Source of the DNA: Kluyvera intermedia
Lineage (GTDB): Bacteria > Pseudomonadota > Gammaproteobacteria > Enterobacterales > Enterobacteriaceae
DNA: 64,000 nt
Direction of reading: 5' to 3'
Assembly: GCF_021440345.1 (NCBI RefSeq)
Contig: NZ_JAKCNS010000011.1
Coordinates: 62,001-126,000 of the forward strand
The notes beneath the pieces were generated by a model. That model saw only the letters and a program-made list of their open reading frames with translations. It had not been told where the DNA came from and made no database searches. Made by a program: the position numbers and the translations under genes. Below are positions 56,464 through 64,000 of this stretch, one piece after another. Each line of letters begins with the position of its first letter. Position 1 is the stretch's first letter.

Positions 56464-56708
56464 TTAGGGTTCCTTTCACGTATCGAACTAAAAGGGTGAA
56501 GCGCAATTACGTTCCTGATGCACTCCCGAAGGAAGCGCCTAGTATCGCCTTTGACCGCCCGGTAAACTTTGAAGGCCGCCATACTCTTGCGAACACGCCA
56601 TGCTTTGTTATTGATTTATTATCTGTATGTTATCAATTATCAGTAGCAAGATCATGATTTCCAAATATGCTTTTTCGTTATGCCCGCCATAACCAAACTA
56701 ACATCCCG
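56464..56708. other. maeB upstream region
   Basis: A 245-bp non-coding stretch between maeB and the LysR gene, both on the minus strand. It should carry the maeB promoter. In E. coli talA-tktB are adjacent here; no remnant of either was seen. Confidence 0.5.
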
Positions 56709-57620
56709 TTAGTCCAGCAGACCTTCCCGTGCCGCGCGAACCAGTTCATCCACGGCATAGCGTATTTTCGGCAGCGGCTGGCGGTTCTTCGGCCATATGG
56801 CGCTGATTGGCATTTCGCCACCGGCATATTCAGCAAGCACTTCGACTAACTCGCCGCGCTGCAAATGTTCTGCCACCAACCAGCGCGGCAGCTGCGATAG
56901 GCCGCATCCGGCCAGCGTCGCGGCAAGCATGGCGTCACCGTCGGCAAACTCATGGGTTGCAGGCGGAGTCACCCGGACGGTCTGCCCATTTTGCTCTTTG
57001 AACAGCCATGAAATGGGCTGGTTTCGACGAAAACCCACAACGCAATGATGGTCTGACAGTTCATCCGGTTTTTGAGGCTCTCCGTGTCGTTGCAGATAGG
57101 CAGGAATCGCACAGAGCACCAGCTTTTGCGTCGTCAAACGACGGGCAACTAAGCCGCTGCTATCCGCCAGTTCCCCAATACGCACCACCAGGTCAATGCC
57201 CTCTTCAATGAGATCAACAAAACGTTCGCTAAACGTTACCGTGAGCGACAGCGCTGGGTACTGGCGAGCAATGGCCAATAGAATGGGCAGAACACGCTGT
57301 CGGCCAAATGCCGACGGCAGATCGACACGCAGACGCCCCGCCGGTTGTACGACGTGTGAAGTCAGCTCCGCTTCGGCCTGTTCAAGGATATCGATAGCCT
57401 GCTGGCAGCGAGCCAAAAACATCTCACCGTCGGGAGTAAGGCTTAACCGTCGCGTTGAACGGTGGAATAGCTTGATCCCCAGTCGCGCCTCAAGGCGACC
57501 GACGCTTTTACCTACTGCGGATTTGGTCAGCCCCAGTCGCTCGGCCGCGGCGGTAAAACTGCCCAACTGGGCCGTCGTGGCAAAGGCAGTGATCCCGCCA
57601 AGATTATCTGTTGTACGCAT
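56709..57620 (-). CDS. LysR-family transcriptional regulator, accessory
   Basis: This 303-residue LysR-type regulator has an N-terminal winged helix (AFATTAQLGSFTAAAERLGL, TKSAVGKSVGRLEARLG) and an effector domain (about 90-303) typical of the AaeR/CrgA-like branch. It is divergent from a small EthD-domain gene, the usual layout of a LysR regulator and its target. A palindrome in the 227-bp gap is a likely binding site. The pair occupies the talA-tktB position of E. coli and is probably an acquired or lineage-specific insert. Confidence 0.88.
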   Translation of the reverse strand: MRTTDNLGGITAFATTAQLGSFTAAAERLGLTKSAVGKSVGRLEARLGIKLFHRSTRRLSLTPDGEMFLARCQQAIDILEQAEAELTSHVVQPAGRLRVDLPSAFGRQRVLPILLAIARQYPALSLTVTFSERFVDLIEEGIDLVVRIGELADSSGLVARRLTTQKLVLCAIPAYLQRHGEPQKPDELSDHHCVVGFRRNQPISWLFKEQNGQTVRVTPPATHEFADGDAMLAATLAGCGLSQLPRWLVAEHLQRGELVEVLAEYAGGEMPISAIWPKNRQPLPKIRYAVDELVRAAREGLLD

Positions 57621-57740
57621 CCGTAAAGACCCGCTGAATAAGGAATCACTATGCTGTACCGCATTGGAGAATTTATGTCTACAAAGAAGCGAACCAAACC
57701 CTATTTATCGTCTTAATTAAATCAATCATAGTATGTCGCG

Positions 57741-57759
57741 TGATGACTCATCGTCATCA
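57741..57759. promoter_or_regulatory. Candidate LysR operator
   Basis: Perfect inverted repeat TGATGAC-TCATC-GTCATCA in the gap between the LysR and EthD genes. It fits the T-N11-A LysR-box pattern with symmetrical arms. Confidence 0.5.
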
Positions 57760-57847
57760 TGTGGCAAAGCGGGCCCGTTAAGCCATCATCTTAGATCGTT
57801 AAAATAATCATGGTGTTAATACATCATTATCAATACTGGAGTGAATA

Positions 57848-58174
57848 ATGACGACGGCAAACGGTTTCAAACATGTCGGCCTACTGACTAAAAAAGAGGG
57901 GCAGAGTTTCGAGGAGTTTGTTGCTCATTGGCAACAGGTGCATAGCAAAATCGCCCTTGAGCTACCTGGGCTGCGGGGGTATGTATTGAACCCTATCGAC
58001 CGCCGGGTCTATGCTGATTCGCCGATCGACGGTTTCTCAGAGCTGTGGTTCGATTCGCTTGACGACGCCATAGCGGCCTTTGAATCTCCGGTTGGTCAGC
58101 AAGCATTCGCCGATGTGCCGAATTTTGCCGCTCACGTCGCCGTAACCTACATTACGGAAATCAGGAAACGTTAA
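57848..58174 (+). CDS. EthD-domain protein
   Basis: This 108-residue protein has a ferredoxin-like (dimeric alpha/beta barrel) EthD layout: FKHVGLLTKKEGQSFEEFVA, HWQQVHSKIALELPGLRGYV, DGFSELWFDSLDDAIAAF. Such proteins include small oxygenases, decarboxylases and partners of P450 ether-degradation systems; the reaction here is unknown. GGAG precedes the ATG. It is probably controlled by the divergent LysR gene. It overlaps the convergent ypfG by 4 bp. Confidence 0.82.
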   Translation: MTTANGFKHVGLLTKKEGQSFEEFVAHWQQVHSKIALELPGLRGYVLNPIDRRVYADSPIDGFSELWFDSLDDAIAAFESPVGQQAFADVPNFAAHVAVTYITEIRKR

Positions 58175-59220
58175 CCGGAGACCCACTGGGTCGCCCAGGC
58201 ATCCGCTCCCTGCCAGTTATCGCACTGCGGCTGCGCGGCATAGCGCACCAGACGAAAACGCTGTCCATCATATCGCCAGCGCGTCTGGACGCCACAATCG
58301 CCCAGCCCGCGCCCTTTTTCCAGCGTCACGAGCTCGCGACTTTTTTCGTTGAAAGTCAGGTTCACCAGTTCAATATCGCGTCCTTCACTGCCGGTCGGTA
58401 AAAAGGGTAACCGTAGCCGTATCGGCGTGGTGACAAACGGTTTTTTACGCGATACCAACCAGGCGCGATAAATGGTGTTGTAGGCTCCGGCCTCGCAGCT
58501 GGTCATCATCAGGGCTTTGTCATCGGTCAGCGCCGTTATCCACACCTCACGACGCACGGGATCCAGCGAACATTGGTTATTGTTCATCCGCCAGGTCCCA
58601 AAATCGAGCAGATCGTTGTACTCATCATGGCCCAGCGGCGTGGGTTCGGGATTAACCTTTATCACTGACTTTAACGCCGGGGCGGGCGGCACGCTCAGCG
58701 GCGGTTGACTGCCTTTACGGATCCACGCGGTTTCATTGCCAACGCGCTTTTGCTGGGCATCGATAAACAACAGCGCCGCCTTCAACCCTTGAAGCGACAT
58801 CACCTGCACGCCTTTCACCAGCGTGATGGCACTGGCATCCTGAATTTGCTGCAAAAAGGCATCAATGGTAGCGCTATCGCCGGTGGTCAACAGCTTCGGC
58901 TGAATTTTCCAGTGTTCACCATCCAGCTTCAGCGGTTTGTCGTCCAGTAGCAGGCGCGGCTCAATGGCTGGCACCGCCGCCACCGGGTTGACCAAGCCGC
59001 CCAATTCAATGCGTAGCTGGGCGTCAGTGTGCGCCCCCGCGCTGCGGCTGAGCGTCATTACCAAACCGTGATGAAGGCCTACGTTTCGAGCCACGCAGAA
59101 ATTCTGGTTATTGCAGGTGACTAACCAGTCGGAAAAGAGCTGCTGCGCCGGGGCCGCCCACGTCAACGACGTCGGGAGCAACCCGATGCAGAAGAATAAA
59201 AGGAAAATGCGGTAACGCAT
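58171..59220 (-). CDS. ypfG: YpfG, DUF1176 periplasmic protein
   Basis: This 349-residue protein has a signal peptide (RIFLLFFCIGLLPTSLTWA, cleavage near residue 23) and paired cysteines (CNNQNFC, and C-terminal CGVQTRW, PQCDNW). It matches E. coli YpfG in length and order of conserved blocks (LFSDWLVTCNN, ECDGL-like and TWRMNNNQCSLD segments). Function unknown. The start MRYRIF at 59220 was chosen because it opens the signal peptide; an upstream in-frame ATG at 59253 was rejected. Confidence 0.9.
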   Translation of the reverse strand: MRYRIFLLFFCIGLLPTSLTWAAPAQQLFSDWLVTCNNQNFCVARNVGLHHGLVMTLSRSAGAHTDAQLRIELGGLVNPVAAVPAIEPRLLLDDKPLKLDGEHWKIQPKLLTTGDSATIDAFLQQIQDASAITLVKGVQVMSLQGLKAALLFIDAQQKRVGNETAWIRKGSQPPLSVPPAPALKSVIKVNPEPTPLGHDEYNDLLDFGTWRMNNNQCSLDPVRREVWITALTDDKALMMTSCEAGAYNTIYRAWLVSRKKPFVTTPIRLRLPFLPTGSEGRDIELVNLTFNEKSRELVTLEKGRGLGDCGVQTRWRYDGQRFRLVRYAAQPQCDNWQGADAWATQWVSG

Positions 59221-59283
59221 GGACGGTACTACCCCAGAAGAAAAAAGCATCAACTTACTGAGGGTATCTTCACCACCGAGGCG

Positions 59284-59319
59284 ACAATGCTCAATCGGAT
59301 TTGTCGGATTGAGCGTTGT
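59284..59319. repeat. Intergenic inverted repeat between ypfG and nudK
   Basis: Arms ACAATGCTCAATC (59284-59296) and GATTGAGCGTTGT (59307-59319) pair with one mismatch around a 10-base loop. There is no T-run. It may be a REP-like element or a transcript-end stabiliser after nudK. Confidence 0.5.
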
Positions 59320-59325
59320 ACCGGG

Positions 59326-59901
59326 TTACGCCATAAGGCCCGAATGCTGAAGATACTGAAGTAAAATCACCGTTTTACCGTCGCAAATTTCACCGCGAAG
59401 AATCATCTCCAGCGCCTGGCTAAACGGCAGTTCCAGCACGTCAATCGCCTCATCTTCGACCCCGCCCCCGGCATTTTCACGCAGGCTATCGTCATATTCG
59501 GCGATAAAGAAGTGCACGATTTCCGTCACCCCGCCCGGCGACATGTACAGCTGAAAGACTTTGCGTACGTTTTTCACCTGGTAGCCGGTCTCTTCAATCG
59601 CCTCTTTGCGGATGCAATCTTCCGGCTCATCGTCGTCCAATAGCCCGGCGCAGGTTTCAATCAGCATCCCGTCCGTATTCCCGTTCACCCAGGTCGCAAT
59701 GCGGAACTGGCGCACCAGCACTACGTTCTGTTTTTGGCTGTTGTAGAGCAGGACAGTAGCGCCATTCCCGCGGTCGTAGACTTCACGTTTGTGCTGCACG
59801 ACTTGCCCGTCTCGTTGGGTTAAATCGTAGGTGATATTGCGCAGGACAAAGTAGTTTTCGGAGAGGATTTTATTTTTGATAACGTTGATGTTAAGGGACA
59901 T
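59326..59901 (-). CDS. nudK: GDP-mannose pyrophosphatase NudK
   Basis: This 191-residue Nudix hydrolase, same length as E. coli NudK, hydrolyses GDP-mannose to GMP and mannose 1-phosphate. The Nudix box is [20 protein letters not shown], ending in G. The start at 59901 follows GGAG; a longer upstream frame overlapping aegA was rejected. It is downstream of aegA on the same strand with a 58-bp gap. Confidence 0.95.
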   Translation of the reverse strand: MSLNINVIKNKILSENYFVLRNITYDLTQRDGQVVQHKREVYDRGNGATVLLYNSQKQNVVLVRQFRIATWVNGNTDGMLIETCAGLLDDDEPEDCIRKEAIEETGYQVKNVRKVFQLYMSPGGVTEIVHFFIAEYDDSLRENAGGGVEDEAIDVLELPFSQALEMILRGEICDGKTVILLQYLQHSGLMA

Positions 59902-59959
59902 TCGGGCTCCACAGCGGTAACACGGATGGACCATATTACGCCGTGGAGCCGGGGTTGCG

Positions 59960-61942
59960 TCAATGCGCGCGGGTAACTTTAACGTCCAGCCAATCGAGGA
60001 TCCCCTGTGCCGCATGGCGGCCTTCCGCCATCGCCGTCACCACTAAATCCGCGCCGCGCACCGCATCACCGCCGGCGAAGATTTTCGGATTACTGGTCTG
60101 ATAGCGGTAGCGGGAATTCACGTTGGCGCGAATGCGTCCCCAGTCGTCGACCTCAACGCCCTGGGCATTGAGCCACGGCATTCCGTGCGGATGGAAACCG
60201 AAGGCCATGATCACCGCATCGGCCGGCATCACAAACTCACTGCCAGGGATCGGCGTGGGTCGACGCCGCCCGTTACTGTCCGGCTCGCCAAGCTGGGTAC
60301 GCAGAAAACGAACACCGCTAACGCCTCCCTCGTTATTCAGCTCAAGCGTTACCGGCTGGACGTTAAATTCAAATTCAGCGCCTTCTTCCTTCGCGTTTTT
60401 GACCTCTTTTTTCGAGCCCGGCATATTGGCTTCATCGCGACGATAGGCACAAGTCACTTTCTGTGCGCCGTGGCGCAACGCGGTGCGCACGCAATCCATC
60501 GCCGTATCGCCACCGCCAAGCACCACGACATTGAGCCCTTTGGTATTGATATACGGCTCATCAGTCAGCTCGTTCAGTCCCATCACATTTTTGGTGTTGG
60601 CAATCAGGAACGGCAGCGCATCATAAACCCCTGGCGCATCTTCGTTAGGCAGATCCGCCTTCATCGAACGATAGGTGCCGACACCGACGAAAACGGCGTC
60701 GAACTCTTCCAGCAGCGCGCTGAGCATGATGTCTTTGCCAATCTCGCAGTTGAGCTCAAAGCGAATACCCATGTCGCTAAAAATTTCGCGGCGGCGGGCC
60801 ATCAGCGATTTATCTAGCTTGAAGGCTGGGATGCCGAAGGTCAGCAGGCCGCCTATTTCCGGATGACGGTCAAACACCACCGGTTCAACGCCCTGACGCA
60901 CCAGGATATCAGCGCAGGCCAGTCCCGCAGGCCCGGCACCGATAATCGCCACTCGCTTGCCGCTGCTGACCACATTGCCAATGGTCGGGCGCCAGCCTTT
61001 GGCCAGCGCGCGGTCGGAGATATAGCGTTCAATGTTGCCAATCGTCACCGCGCCGTGTTCGTCGCGAATGGTACAGGCGCCTTCACAAAGCCGGTCCTGT
61101 GGGCATACCCGACCGGTAATTTCCGGCAGCGGGTTGGTTTGATGCGACAGTTCCACCGCTCCGTCGATATCCCCGGCGTTAACCCGTTCAATCCACTGAG
61201 GAATATGGTTATGCAGCGGGCAGGTCCACTCGCAAATGCTGTGTTCACCGCAGGTCAGACAGCGTGATGACGCCTGCTGCGCCTGTGCTTCGTGGAGCGG
61301 CAGATAAATTTCAGCAAAGCCGGTTTTACGCGCCGCCAGATTCAGCTTATCAGCCTCCCCACGCGGCGGCGTGGCAGCCATCTGCTGGACTTTACTGCGT
61401 ACCGCCTGTGGGGCTGCCGCACGGATATCGCTGTGCCACGGCTGCGCTTCCCGGCAGGCCGTTTGCAGCCGACGCGCGCTGGCGATTTCGCTGAGCCGCT
61501 GATTGGTCATCAGTTGCAGCGCATCAGCCGGGCAGTTTTCCACACACGCAGGTCCCGCCGGGCGCTCATGACAGAGATCGCACTTATGGGCACTGGCTTT
61601 AATCCGCCCATCGTTGGCTGGCGTCAGGACAATTTGCATGGTGCCAAACGGACACGCAACCACGCAGGATTTGCAGCCTATACACTTTGCCTGGTTAACT
61701 AAAATAGCGTCATTGTCATGACGTATTGCGCCATTTGGGCAGCTACGCGCACAAGGGGCGTCTTCACAATGATGACAGGTTGCCGCTCCGCGCTGGTTGT
61801 TCATTTTCACAACCGTAATTCGCGGAACAAACTGGGATACGTTAAGGACGTGCTGCTCTTCGTTATGCGACATTACACAGGCAACTTCACATGCCTTGCA
61901 TCCAATGCATTTTTGGCTATCTACCCGAATAAAACGGTTCAT
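59960..61942 (-). CDS. aegA: AegA, iron-sulfur oxidoreductase
   Basis: This 660-residue protein has an N-terminal ferredoxin-like module with four-Cys clusters ([55 protein letters not shown]) fused to a glutamate-synthase small-subunit-type flavoprotein (about 200-660: [52 protein letters not shown]). E. coli AegA is implicated in anaerobic urate use. The start at 61942 matches the family. It is divergent from acrD; narQ, which separates them in E. coli, is not present. Confidence 0.95.
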   Translation of the reverse strand: MNRFIRVDSQKCIGCKACEVACVMSHNEEQHVLNVSQFVPRITVVKMNNQRGAATCHHCEDAPCARSCPNGAIRHDNDAILVNQAKCIGCKSCVVACPFGTMQIVLTPANDGRIKASAHKCDLCHERPAGPACVENCPADALQLMTNQRLSEIASARRLQTACREAQPWHSDIRAAAPQAVRSKVQQMAATPPRGEADKLNLAARKTGFAEIYLPLHEAQAQQASSRCLTCGEHSICEWTCPLHNHIPQWIERVNAGDIDGAVELSHQTNPLPEITGRVCPQDRLCEGACTIRDEHGAVTIGNIERYISDRALAKGWRPTIGNVVSSGKRVAIIGAGPAGLACADILVRQGVEPVVFDRHPEIGGLLTFGIPAFKLDKSLMARRREIFSDMGIRFELNCEIGKDIMLSALLEEFDAVFVGVGTYRSMKADLPNEDAPGVYDALPFLIANTKNVMGLNELTDEPYINTKGLNVVVLGGGDTAMDCVRTALRHGAQKVTCAYRRDEANMPGSKKEVKNAKEEGAEFEFNVQPVTLELNNEGGVSGVRFLRTQLGEPDSNGRRRPTPIPGSEFVMPADAVIMAFGFHPHGMPWLNAQGVEVDDWGRIRANVNSRYRYQTSNPKIFAGGDAVRGADLVVTAMAEGRHAAQGILDWLDVKVTRAH

Positions 61943-62176
61943 ACATTCTCAGCCTATGGTTATAAAACCTTATATTTATAAGTTCTATTTATTAGCTGAG
62001 GAATCCCTGTGCAGGCAATGTCCATTTGCCCAGAAATGGTGACTATCTGTCAGTATGATGTGGCAGATCAATAAATTTCAGCTTAAATGAAATTACGTTT
62101 CATGCATCTACTGACGGTGGCGTAAGGATGTGCAAACCGTTTCAGCAAAGCAGCACGATAATTTACATTATCTTCT
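61943..62176. other. aegA/acrD intergenic region without narQ
   Basis: Non-coding. It contains the aegA promoter side and leads into the BaeR-like site. No coding remnant of narQ was recognised on either strand. Confidence 0.55.
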
Positions 62177-62198
62177 TATTTTCTCCACGATTGCTGGC
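62177..62198 (+). promoter_or_regulatory. BaeR-like box upstream of acrD
   Basis: TATTTTCTCCACGATTGC followed by TGGC resembles the BaeR recognition element TTTTTCTCCATNATTGGC. acrD is a known BaeSR target in E. coli and Salmonella. The site is about 72 bp before the start codon. Confidence 0.6.
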
Positions 62199-62268
62199 AG
62201 CCTTACGGCTACAGTGTTTGACGCAATTCAGTACGTATAAAAATGAATAATATGAGGTCCGGATCCTG

Positions 62269-64000
62269 ATGGCGAATTTCTTTATCGATCGCCCCATTTT
62301 TGCCTGGGTGCTGGCAATCCTGTTGTGCCTGACCGGTACGCTAGCAATATTTTCACTCCCCGTTGAGCAATACCCTGACCTCGCGCCGCCAAACGTACGC
62401 ATCTCCGCCAACTACCCTGGAGCATCAGCGCAGACGCTGGAAAATACCGTCACTCAGGTTATCGAACAGAACATGACCGGCATCGATAACCTGATGTATA
62501 TGTCATCGCAAAGTAGCGCCACCGGCCAGGCCAGTATTACCCTGAGCTTTGTGGCGGGCACCGACCCGGACGAAGCCGTACAGCAGGTGCAAAATCAGCT
62601 ACAAACCGCCATGAACAAGCTGCCGCAGGCAGTGCAAACCCAGGGCGTCACGGTGCGTAAAACCGGCGATACTAACATTCTGACTATCGCCTTCGTCTCC
62701 ACCGATGGCAGCATGGATAAGCAAGATATCTCCGACTATGTAGCCAGTAACATTCAGGACCCACTCAGCCGTGTGGACGGCGTGGGCGACATCGATGCCT
62801 ACGGCTCGCAATACTCCATGCGTATCTGGCTCGACCCGGCCAAACTCAATAGCTTCCAGCTCACCGCTGGCGATGTCACCAGCGCCATTAAATCCCAGAA
62901 CGCGCAGATTGCGGTCGGTCAGCTAGGGGGAACGCCATCGGTCGATAACCAGGCGCTGAACGCTACCATCAACGCCCAGTCTTTACTGCAAACACCGGAG
63001 CAATTTCGCGATATTACCCTGCGCGTCAATCAGGACGGTTCGCAGGTCACGTTAGGTGACGTCGCCACCATCGAAATGGGCGCGGAAAAATACGACTACC
63101 TCAGCCGCTATAACCGCAATCCGGCCTCCGGTTTGGGTATCAAGCTCGCTTCCGGCGCCAATGAAATGGCCACCGCCGAGCGCGTCATCCAACGGCTGGA
63201 TGAACTCAAGCAGTACTTCCCACACGGGCTGGAATATAAAGTGGCCTACGAGACCACCTCGTTCGTCAAAGCATCCATTAAGGATGTCGTAAAAACGCTG
63301 CTTGAAGCGGTATTGCTGGTATTCCTGGTAATGTACCTGTTCTTGCAAAACTTCCGCGCTACGCTGATTCCAACCATCGCCGTTCCGGTGGTGCTGATGG
63401 GGACATTCTCAGTCCTCTACGCCTTTGGATACAGCATTAACACCCTGACGATGTTCGCCATGGTGCTCGCCATCGGGCTGCTGGTGGATGACGCCATCGT
63501 GGTGGTTGAAAACGTCGAGCGAATAATGAGTAGCGAAGGGCTCACGCCGAGGCAGGCCACGCGAAAATCGATGGGGCAAATTCAAGGTGCGCTGGTGGGT
63601 ATCGCCATGGTGCTGTCGGCGGTGTTTATCCCGATGGCCTTCTTTGGCGGCACTACCGGGGCGATTTACCGCCAGTTCTCGATAACCATCGTATCGGCAA
63701 TGGTGCTCTCGGTGCTGGTGGCGATGATCCTCACACCCGCGCTATGCGCCACTCTCCTGAAGCCTATCCACAAAGGCGAAACCCACGGGACAAAGGGCTT
63801 CTTCGGTTGGTTTAACCGCAAGTTTGATGCCAGCTCCCGCCGCTATGAGTCCGGCGTGGCGAAGATTCTCCAGCGCAGCGTCCGCTGGATGCTGATTTAT
63901 GTGCTGCTGCTTGGTGGCATGGTATTCCTGTTCCTGCGCCTGCCCTCTTCTTTCCTGCCGCTGGAAGACCGCGGCATGTTCACCACTTCCGTTCAGTTGC
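62269..64000 (+). CDS. acrD: AcrD RND efflux pump, N-terminal part
   Basis: Partial: 577 codons before the right edge (about 1,037 in full). This inner-membrane RND transporter works with AcrA and TolC to export aminoglycosides, novobiocin, bile salts and other amphiphiles. It begins [20 protein letters not shown] (first membrane helix), has the porter domain (about 30-330), helices 2-6 (about 335-495), and the proton-relay aspartates in [17 protein letters not shown]. Spacing from a GAGG at 62254 is long, but the start matches the RND N-terminus. Confidence 0.97.
   Translation, partial: MANFFIDRPIFAWVLAILLCLTGTLAIFSLPVEQYPDLAPPNVRISANYPGASAQTLENTVTQVIEQNMTGIDNLMYMSSQSSATGQASITLSFVAGTDPDEAVQQVQNQLQTAMNKLPQAVQTQGVTVRKTGDTNILTIAFVSTDGSMDKQDISDYVASNIQDPLSRVDGVGDIDAYGSQYSMRIWLDPAKLNSFQLTAGDVTSAIKSQNAQIAVGQLGGTPSVDNQALNATINAQSLLQTPEQFRDITLRVNQDGSQVTLGDVATIEMGAEKYDYLSRYNRNPASGLGIKLASGANEMATAERVIQRLDELKQYFPHGLEYKVAYETTSFVKASIKDVVKTLLEAVLLVFLVMYLFLQNFRATLIPTIAVPVVLMGTFSVLYAFGYSINTLTMFAMVLAIGLLVDDAIVVVENVERIMSSEGLTPRQATRKSMGQIQGALVGIAMVLSAVFIPMAFFGGTTGAIYRQFSITIVSAMVLSVLVAMILTPALCATLLKPIHKGETHGTKGFFGWFNRKFDASSRRYESGVAKILQRSVRWMLIYVLLLGGMVFLFLRLPSSFLPLEDRGMFTTSVQL

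Noticed and set aside
62163..62411. 82-codon minus-strand frame across the acrD start, as a narQ remnant
   Set aside because: It has no similarity to a sensor kinase and overlaps the BaeR-like box and the acrD N-terminus.

Overview
The window is chromosomal DNA of an Enterobacteriaceae member close to Escherichia/Klebsiella, most likely Kluyvera. Gene order follows the E. coli mlaA-to-acrD segment: mlaA, yfdC, argW, ypdK, alaC, ypdAB, glk, yfeO, ypeC, mntH, nupC, pdeA, alaWX, yfeCD, gltX, valUXY-lysV, yfeRH, ypeB, ligA, zipA, cysZ, cysK, ptsHI-crr, pdxK, cysM, cysAWTP, yfeXYZ, ypeA, amiA, hemF, maeB, ypfG, nudK, aegA, acrD. The pointer to Kluyvera is a chromosomal class A beta-lactamase almost identical to CTX-M-1-group enzymes. 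It lies head-to-head, stop to stop, with an intact 477-bp cupin gene (the orf477 of resistance plasmids), and no insertion sequence is nearby. This looks like the ancestral locus from which ISEcp1 took blaCTX-M. The species cannot be fixed from this sequence alone.

0-7 kb: mlaA (partial), yfdC, tRNA-Arg(CCT) without an encoded CCA, yaiL, an unknown gene, the cupin/bla pair, the 23-residue membrane protein gene ypdK and alaC. 7-15 kb: the pyruvate-sensing LytS/LytTR pair ypdA-ypdB, glk, yfeO, an indolepyruvate decarboxylase gene divergent from an aldo/keto reductase with a LacI-type palindrome between them, and ypeC. 15-21 kb: an accessory sugar-utilisation cluster of a PTS EIICB, a fumarase/aspartase-superfamily lyase, a NagA-like amidohydrolase and a convergent PRD/Mga-type regulator. 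I do not recognise its substrate, and it is the best candidate here for an undescribed pathway.

21-30 kb: mntH with a perfect MntR box and a Fur-like box, nupC, a pdeA phosphodiesterase gene cut by an in-frame TAA between its GGDEF-like and EAL domains, two tRNA-Ala, yfeC/yfeD, gltX, three tRNA-Val and one tRNA-Lys. 30-49 kb: a FlxA-like gene, yfeR/yfeH, ypeB, ligA, zipA, cysZ, cysK, the PTS core ptsH-ptsI-crr, pdxK/ptsJ with small companions, and the sulfate assimilation genes cysM and cysPTWA. Crr (EIIA-Glc) is the likely phosphodonor for the EIIA-less transporter at 15 kb.

49-64 kb: a short DUF559 gene running into one of two inverted palindromic repeats, yfeX, yfeY, yfeZ, ypeA, amiA-hemF, maeB, an accessory LysR/EthD pair, ypfG, nudK, aegA and the start of acrD with a BaeR-like box. 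Compared with E. coli, fry/ypdE-F, xapRBA, yfeK/yfeS, ucpA-murQP-yfeW, the eut operon, talA-tktB and narQ are absent from their usual positions. No CRISPR, transposase or prophage genes were seen. Comparisons with named proteins are from memory, not from database searches.
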